Positions 1 to 6,728 of a DNA stretch of 64,000 nucleotides are shown piece by piece (position 1 is the stretch's first letter; the number at the start of each line of letters is the position of its first letter). This stretch comes from a virus, in IMG/VR virus record IMGVR_UViG_3300005253_001115, positions 186,001 through 250,000 of that record; one strand, written 5' to 3'. Made by a program: the position numbers and the translations under genes. The notes below the pieces were generated by a model. It was not told the DNA's origin and did no database searches. It worked only from the letters and a program-made list of their open reading frames with translations.

Positions 1-43
1 GGGCTTCAACTCGTTCTTCTAGCGTAGGGGTTTCATTTTCCAT
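1..43 (-). CDS. Partial small protein, N-terminus only
   Basis: Only the first 14 codons lie in the window (MENETPTLEERVEA). The ATG at 43 is preceded by an AAGGGG-like ribosome binding site, and a CTAAAG box lies at 51-56 between this gene and the upstream gene. It is the next member of the minus-strand run that includes the ligase. No function can be assigned from so short a piece. Confidence 0.55.
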   Translation of the reverse strand, partial: MENETPTLEERVEA

Positions 44-57
44 GCCCCTTCTTTAGC

Positions 58-357
58 CTAAGGACTATCTTCGTCCCTTACCAACTGGATGACGGGTGCG
101 TCTGGATGGCTGCCCTTCCTCAGAGGGGTTTTCATGACCGTTACAATGTAACCCTCCTGTAGTCCTCGGAGCTTGTCCCACAGCCGTCCAAATACGCCGG
201 ACCGTGCCAGCACCACAACGTGAGAAGCACAGAAATCTTCGAACTCTTCCTGGGTAAGTTTGAGGTGTCCCTCGTCCCCCAGGAACGCGATTAGTGCCTC
301 CTTGACCTGATTAGCCAGTCTGTCCAGGTCTTCGCCTGTGTAGGTGTAAACGTTCAT
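58..357 (-). CDS. Hypothetical protein, 99 aa
   Basis: Acidic soluble protein that I do not recognise. It starts at an ATG overlapping the ligase stop (ATGA), so it is translationally coupled to the ligase gene and belongs to the same minus-strand operon. No membrane segment or metal-binding cluster is visible. The coupling suggests early or replication-time expression, but this is inference. Confidence 0.7.
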   Translation of the reverse strand: MNVYTYTGEDLDRLANQVKEALIAFLGDEGHLKLTQEEFEDFCASHVVVLARSGVFGRLWDKLRGLQEGYIVTVMKTPLRKGSHPDAPVIQLVRDEDSP

Positions 358-1739
358 ACAGTCTCCTTGGGAAGGTCGTCTCGTAGCCGCATGAAGACCG
401 GGTTCCGGGCAGCGTCACCGAGAGCGTGAGCATCCTTCTGTTGTGTCATTTCGATGATCATGCCGACAAGTTCATCTCGCCGAGTCCAGTGGTCCGCTCG
501 GTTCGCGTCACCCCGGACGTTACAGCGGGTCTCGGCACCGTTCGCCAGCCGAACCCGGTACCGACCGGCCCAATGCTCGTTACGCTTGCCCGCAGTTCCG
601 GGCATCACTTCTAGGAGGATGCCGTCAATGAACTCCTCTTCCTTACGCTTGAGCATGATGGGCGACCGGGACGGAAGATAAGGTGAGTTGAGATCCTTAA
701 TCATCGAGCCTTCGTGCTTCTCGCTCATGTACTGCTGGTGCGCGTCGGTAAGCTCCTCGTGGTTGTTGCAGATGACCTGGGGCATCAAGTTCGTAGAAGC
801 GTCCTCCTCACCTAGCGAGGCCACCAGCTTAACGAGATTCGCCCGCCGCTCATGGTGCGGCGTCCTGTCCATAGCGATCGTCGGATCGTACACGTCGAGA
901 CTGATGCGGTCGAAAGCCCAAAACTTCAACTCACTCTGAAGCTCAAGCCACATGTCGGGAGTAACCCGCTCCGGGCGGAAAATACCCTGGTAGGTGCCCG
1001 TCTTCAGCATGGCTGAAGTCTTTCCCCACGGCGACCTGTACTTCTTGCCACCGTAGGTGGAAAGAGGACCATTGGGTTCCCAATCAGCGTAGATTTCTCC
1101 ATCGACTGCGCCGTTGACGACTATCGGGGCCAACTCGTCAATGATGTGCTTGAGGACTTCGTTGTACTCCTTGCCGGAGCGGGTCTTCGCGACCCCTTTG
1201 CCGTCCGTGAAGACCATGGTAATGCGAAGCCCGTCATACTTGGGCTCGCAAGCTACCGGGAACTGAATCCCCATGTGGTGATCCTTGAACTTTTCTGCGA
1301 GGGAGACAGCGAAACTGGACGCTAGGTCAGGCCAGATCTCGCCGAAAGTGTTGACGTTCGCGCCAATCTGAAGGTTCCGGTTGAGGACGCGGCCGTACCA
1401 CTGAGCCCGATTGGGGTCGATGGCTCGCATGAAGCGGGTAATGGTGTCAATCGCTTCCTGCCCGGTGATGTTCCGAGCGGCAAGCTCATCGAGTATGGCG
1501 AGGAAAACGTCCCATTCCTCTTCCATCGAATACGAGTCGCCGAAGATGGCTTTTGCCTTGGGAAGGTCGAGCTGCTTCCATGTGATCCCATAGGTGGTCT
1601 TCCAGTCATAAGCCCGCCGAAACAACTCCTTCAAGATGGGGTTATTTGCGGCAGACCGCAGAAGATCCTTCTTCTCAGTCCGCTTGGAGGTGGCTTCGAC
1701 ATTCTCCAGGCACTTGATAGCGCGCTCTAGGTTCTGCAT
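354..1739 (-). CDS. ATP-dependent DNA ligase (T4 gp30-like)
   Basis: Seals nicks in duplex DNA by the ATP-dependent three-step mechanism during phage replication and repair. The nucleotidyltransferase motif I is EPKYDGLR, with the adenylated lysine near residue 167. It is followed by an arginine-containing RSGKEY segment, a DGEIY motif near residue 217 (motif III) and a C-terminal MLKRKEEE segment that fits motif V. The N-terminal ~150 residues are helical, as in T4-type ligases, and 461 aa is close to T4 ligase (487 aa). The start at 1739 has GAGAGATGA upstream and a CTAAAG box about 30 bp further upstream. Confidence 0.95.
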   Translation of the reverse strand: MQNLERAIKCLENVEATSKRTEKKDLLRSAANNPILKELFRRAYDWKTTYGITWKQLDLPKAKAIFGDSYSMEEEWDVFLAILDELAARNITGQEAIDTITRFMRAIDPNRAQWYGRVLNRNLQIGANVNTFGEIWPDLASSFAVSLAEKFKDHHMGIQFPVACEPKYDGLRITMVFTDGKGVAKTRSGKEYNEVLKHIIDELAPIVVNGAVDGEIYADWEPNGPLSTYGGKKYRSPWGKTSAMLKTGTYQGIFRPERVTPDMWLELQSELKFWAFDRISLDVYDPTIAMDRTPHHERRANLVKLVASLGEEDASTNLMPQVICNNHEELTDAHQQYMSEKHEGSMIKDLNSPYLPSRSPIMLKRKEEEFIDGILLEVMPGTAGKRNEHWAGRYRVRLANGAETRCNVRGDANRADHWTRRDELVGMIIEMTQQKDAHALGDAARNPVFMRLRDDLPKETV

Positions 1740-1768
1740 TCATCTCTCTTCGGCGGTTAGCAGAGGAA

Positions 1769-1774
1769 CTTTAG
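1769..1774 (-). promoter_or_regulatory. CTAAAG box upstream of ligase gene
   Basis: Minus-strand TTATCTAAAG lies 30 bp before the ligase start, in the short gap after the deaminase gene. It is one of about 17 copies of the same box in front of gene clusters in this window, and may be a phage-sigma-dependent promoter. Confidence 0.35.
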
Positions 1775-2343
1775 ATAAAAACCAGTGCTTCGCTAACATC
1801 CGTAATTTCGTATCCCCAGCGTTCGTATTCGATTCCTGCGTTTGCTAGGTTAATAAGCGCCTGGGGATCGGTACCTGTGGCGTCGCCTTCCCATCGCTTG
1901 CCGGTCTCCGGGTCGCACTCAAACTTGTTCAGAGTGGGCCACACCACTCTGGTGATACCTGCTTGGATGATAGCCTGCGTGCAATTCGTACATGGAGGAC
2001 CAGTAAGATACATCGTCGCGCCCTTGAGCGCAACACCCTGGAAAGCAGCCGCGAAAACGGCGTTCCGGTCGCAGTGGGCGATATTAGCGTACTTGTACTC
2101 GCGATCAGCGTACAGCGCTTCATCGTCCGGGGCTCCCATCGGAAACCCGTTGTAACCCGTCGTGAGGATTCTCTTGTCCCTCTGGACAACGCAGCCAGTC
2201 TTGGTGCTGGGGTCCTTGGACTTCCGAGCCACAAGAAAGGCGATAGCGAGGAAATACTCGTCCCAGTTATCAATGTAGTCCTGCCTGCTAACGTCGTGCA
2301 ACAGGTCTTCCTTCGATACGGAACTGAATCTAAAGTCACTCAT
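1771..2343 (-). CDS. dCMP deaminase family protein
   Basis: Predicted zinc-dependent deoxycytidylate deaminase, which makes dUMP for thymidylate synthesis. The 190-aa product has the zinc cysteines in PCTNC (C118, C121) and the histidine in AHCDRNAV (H90). At the catalytic proton-shuttle position the usual HAE reads HCD, so glutamate is replaced by aspartate (D92). The start at 2343 overlaps the upstream gene by 8 bp, and the longer in-frame extension to 2601 lies entirely inside that gene, so I rejected it. Whether the E-to-D change keeps activity cannot be told from sequence. Confidence 0.88.
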   Translation of the reverse strand: MSDFRFSSVSKEDLLHDVSRQDYIDNWDEYFLAIAFLVARKSKDPSTKTGCVVQRDKRILTTGYNGFPMGAPDDEALYADREYKYANIAHCDRNAVFAAAFQGVALKGATMYLTGPPCTNCTQAIIQAGITRVVWPTLNKFECDPETGKRWEGDATGTDPQALINLANAGIEYERWGYEITDVSEALVFI

Positions 2344-2875
2344 TGTCAAAATTTTCTCCCCAGTTAGGATTGCTGAAATCGTATTCTTCGCCCTCTTCTT
2401 CGGGCTGATAATTATCATCTTGCCACTGCGTGTCGAACTCATGCAGGTCGCTCTCGTCCAGGCTAGCCTTGGGCTTACGCCCTCTACGCTTAGGCTTCGC
2501 GCTGTTGTTCCTCTTCTTGCCTTCGTCGGACTCGGGGTCGAACTTATCAAAGACCTCCAGAAGGCAATCCAGGCCAACACTCCACGTATCAATGTCGTCA
2601 TACACCTTTAGGGTTATGCCCCGAGTCTTCGTATCGTATGCTTCGCTGAAGTAACAAGAGATGTCTGAGCCTTTTTGCCCATATTCTTTGTTGGAATCTT
2701 CATTGTAGATGCGAATAGACTGGCCCCGCTTGATCTTACGGATCATCTTGCTGGAGAGCTTATCTAGAGCGACAATCACATCAGTGGCCACCATGTGCAG
2801 GTCTTCCAGCGTGGTCTCTTCAGTACGCACAAGTTCACGTACACCGCTTCGCAGTCTTTTAGAATGATTGGACAT
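2336..2875 (-). CDS. Hypothetical protein with acidic C-terminus
   Basis: 179 aa. Residues 1-110 look like a folded domain, followed by a basic KPKRRGRKPK stretch and then a strongly acidic tail ending in FDNE. The basic-then-acidic layout is typical of nucleic-acid-associated phage proteins, but I do not recognise the family. It is first in the deaminase-ligase operon. The start at 2875 lies 9 bp after a CTAAAG box (885-890 of the third kilobase, i.e. 2885-2890). Confidence 0.75.
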   Translation of the reverse strand: MSNHSKRLRSGVRELVRTEETTLEDLHMVATDVIVALDKLSSKMIRKIKRGQSIRIYNEDSNKEYGQKGSDISCYFSEAYDTKTRGITLKVYDDIDTWSVGLDCLLEVFDKFDPESDEGKKRNNSAKPKRRGRKPKASLDESDLHEFDTQWQDDNYQPEEEGEEYDFSNPNWGENFDNE

Positions 2876-2884
2876 GTCACAACT

Positions 2885-2890
2885 CTTTAG
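2885..2890 (-). promoter_or_regulatory. CTAAAG box upstream of deaminase-ligase operon
   Basis: Minus-strand TACTCTAAAG sits 9 bp before the ATG at 2875, in the 92-bp divergent gap between the minus operon and the plus operon beginning at 2968. It matches the recurrent box described in the findings. Confidence 0.35.
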
Positions 2891-2967
2891 AGTAGCAAGG
2901 AAGAAATTCTCAACTTTTTCTCAAGTTCCTCCCGAATCCTCCGAAGAGGAGATCAAAGGAGGCAGAG

Positions 2968-3537
2968 ATGCCCGCATCGAAACGAATGGTCCGAGGGGGT
3001 GGAGACTTGCCCAGGAACCCTGCCCGTCTCAAGAAGAAGTCCGCAGACGCCGCAGGAGCGCCGCAGGAGTCCGCGCAGTTGGAACTAGTACCGGAGCCCC
3101 AGTCGGCTTCCGTTCCGGGTTCTGCGCCCGCTCAGACCATCTGTCGTGTCGTGGGCCTCGTCATTACGATCAAGTCCAGCACCTTGAGGGAGTCGGAGGG
3201 CAAGAGCCGTGATGGAAAGCCCCCGGTATATCGCTCGGTTATAGGTAAAGATGCCGGTGGGAAGTCCTACTGGATGGCCCTTGAAATGAAGGAGGCCAAT
3301 CCCCAGAAGGGAGAGCAGTGGGTCGTCCAGGGACGTGAGCGGAAGGCTTTCGGCAAGGAAAAAGATCCGCTACATCCCATTGACGTTACGTCCTTTAAGC
3401 CATTCGAGGAAGATTCTTCAGAATGTGCTAAAGTCTCGTCCACGTCAGCCGATACTCTGGTGCAGACCATGGCAGGGTTGGTCCGAGAGCATGGCAACTA
3501 CACCGTTCTCAAGGCGCTCGCCGAAGCTATCAAATAG
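2968..3537 (+). CDS. Hypothetical protein, 189 aa
   Basis: Basic, low-complexity N-terminus (about 55 residues rich in Lys, Ala, Pro) followed by a compact domain of about 100 residues with a beta-rich pattern (CRVVGLVITIKSS, SYWMALEMKE, QWVVQGRE) that could be an OB-like fold, though I cannot confirm it. A strong AAAGGAGG site precedes the ATG. First gene of the plus-strand operon diverging from the ligase operon; function unknown. Confidence 0.75.
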   Translation: MPASKRMVRGGGDLPRNPARLKKKSADAAGAPQESAQLELVPEPQSASVPGSAPAQTICRVVGLVITIKSSTLRESEGKSRDGKPPVYRSVIGKDAGGKSYWMALEMKEANPQKGEQWVVQGRERKAFGKEKDPLHPIDVTSFKPFEEDSSECAKVSSTSADTLVQTMAGLVREHGNYTVLKALAEAIK

Positions 3538-3545
3538 GAGCGAAC

Positions 3546-4367
3546 ATGGCATCCAAGATCAAGAGCCTCAAAGTGATCGAAATCATCCGAGACGGTGATT
3601 ATTTCTGGCAGACCGACGCCAAGATCCCCGCCACTATGCAGACCAAGCTCGGGTGGAAAGAGGTTGACGACGGCATTTTCGAGGTCCATCGTCCCCCGCG
3701 TTCTGGGCGGGCCGCTTACGGACGCGAGGTCGAGAGTTTCGGCTTCAAAATCAAGCGCACTGAGCAGCAGAAGGTAATTGCTCCTCCAGTCCTAGAGGAC
3801 GAGGAGAAATCCGAGGGCGAGAATAGGCTCCAGCTTTACCTCGACGCCAAGGATGAGGCTGCGCAGGCGAAGGAAACGTCCGACGACATGCGGGACGAGT
3901 TGAAGGATTGGATGGTGGCGCACGCTGCTCCCAAGGACCCCGCTCACGCCGACGCACGTATCGCGCAGATCGGCAAGTACAAGGTTCACAATTCCTGGGT
4001 GAACGGACGCGAGACGAAGTGGGACGACCGAGACCACAAGCCGGTTGGCGATTGGGCCATAGGTGAGGGTTGCGCCGACGAGTTGGTTCAGGTGATAATC
4101 CACCGAACGGTCACGTTTTCGGACTACGAAGAGAACGGTATCCCGGACGGCTTCGAGGGCAATATCTCAATTGACCCGGATGTTTACGACTTCTACGTGC
4201 GCACGGGTGCGGTCCCGAAAGAGATCCACGACACATTCGAGGCCCGGGGTAAGGGTTACTACGGGGTCAAGGTATACGAGACAAAGGACACCTCTTGCAC
4301 GAACTGCGGATCAAAGGTCGCGAAGACGGCGAAGTTCTGCGGTGAGTGTGGAACGAAGCAGGCATGA
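3546..4367 (+). CDS. Hypothetical protein with C-terminal zinc ribbon
   Basis: 273 aa. The middle (about 90-130) is charged and helical. The C-terminus has two CxxC knuckles (CTNC and CGEC, about residues 250-270), forming a classic zinc ribbon. The start at 3546 follows AGGAGCGAAC. Its stop overlaps the next start (ATGA), so the two are coupled. A nucleic-acid or protein-binding role is plausible; the family is not recognised. Confidence 0.8.
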   Translation: MASKIKSLKVIEIIRDGDYFWQTDAKIPATMQTKLGWKEVDDGIFEVHRPPRSGRAAYGREVESFGFKIKRTEQQKVIAPPVLEDEEKSEGENRLQLYLDAKDEAAQAKETSDDMRDELKDWMVAHAAPKDPAHADARIAQIGKYKVHNSWVNGRETKWDDRDHKPVGDWAIGEGCADELVQVIIHRTVTFSDYEENGIPDGFEGNISIDPDVYDFYVRTGAVPKEIHDTFEARGKGYYGVKVYETKDTSCTNCGSKVAKTAKFCGECGTKQA

Positions 4368-4687
4368 GCGACTATCCTGCTACTCCCGAGCTAGACAAGA
4401 TACGGGCGCATCGAGACACGTCCCAGGCGATAGGGTCATTCATTGACTGGCTCGCCACCGAGGCCCGATTTGGACCGCAGAGCGGAGAAGGTCGTAAAGC
4501 GGCAATACGCGCGCAAAAGCTCAACAACTCGCCCGTAAAGCTGTGCTTGTTTGATGAGCACTGGAATGAGTGGAGGCCGGTTGCCCTCAGGATAGAGGAA
4601 ATGCTGGCCCGGTACTTTGAGATTGACCTCAACAAGGTTGAAGAGGAGCGTAGAGCCCTCTTGGAGCACATACGAGAAGAAGGTTAG
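4364..4687 (+). CDS. Hypothetical protein, 107 aa
   Basis: Small, mostly helical acidic protein. The ATG at 4364 overlaps the upstream stop. Around residues 43-52 it contains GRKAAIRAQK, an internal match to the RRxAIxAQK motif that ends several other small proteins here. The C-terminal half (EEMLARYFEIDLNKVEEERRALL) resembles a conserved phage family seen next to plus-strand accessory genes, but I cannot name it. Confidence 0.75.
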   Translation: MSDYPATPELDKIRAHRDTSQAIGSFIDWLATEARFGPQSGEGRKAAIRAQKLNNSPVKLCLFDEHWNEWRPVALRIEEMLARYFEIDLNKVEEERRALLEHIREEG

Positions 4688-4702
4688 AATAAAGACAAAG
4701 GG

Positions 4703-4759
4703 CTAAAGATTCGGCCTGCCAGGCCGAAGAGTAGAATATGCCTCACAGATGGGTGAGGC
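4703..4759 (+). promoter_or_regulatory. Structured leader of the MoxR gene: CTAAAG box and two hairpins
   Basis: In the 103-bp gap before 4791: a CTAAAG box (4703-4708), then a perfect hairpin (4710-4728, arms TTCGGCC/GGCCGAA), then an A/T-rich TAGAATATG, then a second hairpin (4740-4759, arms GCCTCAC/GTGAGGC). The leader of the nadM gene at 10474 has the same order of parts. Could be a promoter with a 5' stabilising structure, or a processing site. Confidence 0.5.
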
Positions 4760-4790
4760 AGACTGAAGCGTAAGAAAAGGAATCAATCAA

Positions 4791-6008
4791 ATGGGAAAGT
4801 CCTATTTCGTAGAACTGGGTATCATTGGGTGGGAGCATATCGAACCTATCATTCTCGGTGCGATACTCTGTAACAAGTCGGTACTCCTCAACGGCATGCA
4901 CGGTTCCAATAAGACGGAAGGCTGCGCGCTAATCAGCGAAGCGGTCTTCGGCGAGGGAACTAAGTTCGTACCCTACGATACGTCTCTCGTCAATGCTGAC
5001 GATCTGCTCGGGTTCCTGAACCCGGCGTGTCTTCAGGCTGGAGAGATCGAGTACATTTCCACTCCTGACTCGATCTGGGATGCTACGTCCTGTCTTCTCG
5101 ATGAAATCAACCGATGTAACCCCTACAATGCTGCGAAGTTCTTCGAAATCGTCCGTGCTCGCACGATCAACGGTCGCCCGACTGACCTTCAGTTCGTGTG
5201 GGCGGCTTGTAATCCCCCGGACAAGTACAACACTGCGCACATGGACCCTGCCCAGGTGTCCCGATTCGTGGTGCTGAACGTTCCGACCTACGGTGAACTC
5301 TCGAACTCTGACCAAAAGAGGATCATGAATCTTGGGGAGCATGGGGCGGCTGGTTCGCTCAAGCCTTTGCTCGATCAGGCTAGAGCAGCAAGCATCCCCG
5401 CTGGACAGGCCAAGGCGATCGAGGCGAAGGTCACCAAGCTCGCCGAGACCATGAACAAGTCTGGTATCCAGTTCTCCGGTCGTCAGGTTCGGGATCTGCA
5501 CAACATATTCTCGAACATGGATCGCATTTCTCAGGTCTTCGATGGTCTGGAAATCAATGAACAGATTCTCTGTACTGCGGTCATGGGTCTGATTCCCGAG
5601 ACTACAGGATTGATTCGAACTACGATCGACAGGATGAAGGTCGAGGCGGAAATCGCTACGGTCCTCCACGGGTTCAAGCTGAGCGATCCGGTTCTGACTG
5701 CCGCCAACGTGGCTGAACTCTGCAAGGCTAAGATCAGGGATGGTGCAGGACTCGCCGCTGCCATCGCAGACATGCTCCATACTGAGGACGACCCGAAGAT
5801 GATCGAAAAGGCATGGCAGAACATCACGGCGCGACAGGATATTCAGCCTGACGTGTTCAAAACTCTGCGGCAGACGTTTGCAGCGCGGGTAGCTCTAATC
5901 AAGCTTCCCAAGGATGCCAAGATCGAAGACGCTGCGGCGGCGGTCAAGGTAGAACTCAACAACTACGGTCCCAAAGCTGCCCGCTCGGGACGAAAGAAGA
6001 AGGCATAG
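4791..6008 (+). CDS. MoxR-type AAA+ ATPase
   Basis: 405-aa AAA+ ATPase. Walker A is unusual (GMHGSNKTE, residues ~36-44), Walker B is SCLLDEINR (~105), and WAACNPPDKYN (~145) is sensor 1. This pattern fits MoxR/RavA-type ATPases, which work with a VWA-domain partner to remodel protein complexes or insert metals. The partner is encoded two genes downstream (6729-8825). A structured leader with a CTAAAG box precedes it. In phages the substrate of such pairs is unknown. Confidence 0.85.
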   Translation: MGKSYFVELGIIGWEHIEPIILGAILCNKSVLLNGMHGSNKTEGCALISEAVFGEGTKFVPYDTSLVNADDLLGFLNPACLQAGEIEYISTPDSIWDATSCLLDEINRCNPYNAAKFFEIVRARTINGRPTDLQFVWAACNPPDKYNTAHMDPAQVSRFVVLNVPTYGELSNSDQKRIMNLGEHGAAGSLKPLLDQARAASIPAGQAKAIEAKVTKLAETMNKSGIQFSGRQVRDLHNIFSNMDRISQVFDGLEINEQILCTAVMGLIPETTGLIRTTIDRMKVEAEIATVLHGFKLSDPVLTAANVAELCKAKIRDGAGLAAAIADMLHTEDDPKMIEKAWQNITARQDIQPDVFKTLRQTFAARVALIKLPKDAKIEDAAAAVKVELNNYGPKAARSGRKKKA

Positions 6009-6017
6009 GAGAAAGAG

Positions 6018-6608
6018 ATGACTACCGGAAAACGACTGAAGGAACAGTGGCACAAGGGTACTGATAAGTACGAGGAGGGAAAGACACTCACAGATATCTT
6101 CGCCCATGAGGTGGAGAACCCGAAGATGGCATGGTACGTCGATTACTACACCGAAGACCCGGGACGTTACCGGGTGCGCTATCTGGCAGTGTCGCCCCGG
6201 AACACGATTTTCATGACTAATGAAAACAAGGACGAGCGCGATCCGGCGGATCTTGAATCATCACAGTGGGGCGGCGCGGACGTTGCCGAGTGGTTCTCTC
6301 CCGATGGCTCGAATGTCGAGCATCGTTGGGTGTTCCTCTTCCAGCATGCCTCAGGTGAGGTGTACGGGATTCACTGCGAGGCGAACCGGGTGTTTGCCTT
6401 CGGCCCGGCGAGCCTGTCTCTCCCGATGGTGAACCTCTGGGAAGAGTATGTAGAGCATGGCATCCTCGGCCCGGTACAGGCTTGCTCCAAGATCTCTGAG
6501 TCGAAGCTCTTCGGCATCATTGAGGACCCGAACGTACAGGGTCAGTTGGTGAAGGCGGGGCTGCTACAGGAGTACCTGGGCGCTCTCGCGGCGCTTCTGG
6601 ACGAGTAG
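6018..6608 (+). CDS. Hypothetical protein between MoxR and VWA genes
   Basis: 196 aa, soluble, no recognised motif. GGAGAAAGAG precedes the ATG. Its place between the MoxR ATPase and the metallopeptidase/VWA gene suggests it belongs to the same complex. Two strong terminator-like hairpins follow it. Confidence 0.75.
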   Translation: MTTGKRLKEQWHKGTDKYEEGKTLTDIFAHEVENPKMAWYVDYYTEDPGRYRVRYLAVSPRNTIFMTNENKDERDPADLESSQWGGADVAEWFSPDGSNVEHRWVFLFQHASGEVYGIHCEANRVFAFGPASLSLPMVNLWEEYVEHGILGPVQACSKISESKLFGIIEDPNVQGQLVKAGLLQEYLGALAALLDE

Positions 6609-6612
6609 GGCA

Positions 6613-6685
6613 CGGGGGCAGGGTCCATCTCTCCCTGTCCCCGAGGGGCCTCCAGGTAGTTGTGATTCCTCTGCCGGGAGGCCCC
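6613..6685 (+). terminator. Tandem terminator hairpins
   Basis: Hairpin 1 at 6613-6643 pairs CGGGGGCAGGG with CCCTGTCCCCG. Hairpin 2 at 6645-6685 pairs GGGGCCTCC with GGAGGCCCC and is followed by ACTTTTC, a plausible Rho-independent terminator. A fresh CTAAAG box (6694-6699) comes just after, so transcription of the VWA gene probably restarts here. Confidence 0.65.
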
Positions 6686-6693
6686 ACTTTTCA

Positions 6694-6699
6694 CTAAAG
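6694..6699 (+). promoter_or_regulatory. CTAAAG box upstream of metallopeptidase/VWA gene
   Basis: TTCACTAAAG immediately follows the terminator pair and lies 30 bp before the ATG at 6729. A second A-rich box, AGTAAAGT, abuts the start codon with the same 23-bp spacing seen in the MoxR leader. Confidence 0.4.
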
Positions 6700-6728
6700 T
6701 AATCCGACGGGAGACCGAAGAGTAAAGT

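Noticed and set aside
4929-5780. Minus-strand open frame opposite the MoxR gene
   Set aside because: Antisense shadow of a clear AAA+ gene; no ribosome binding site.
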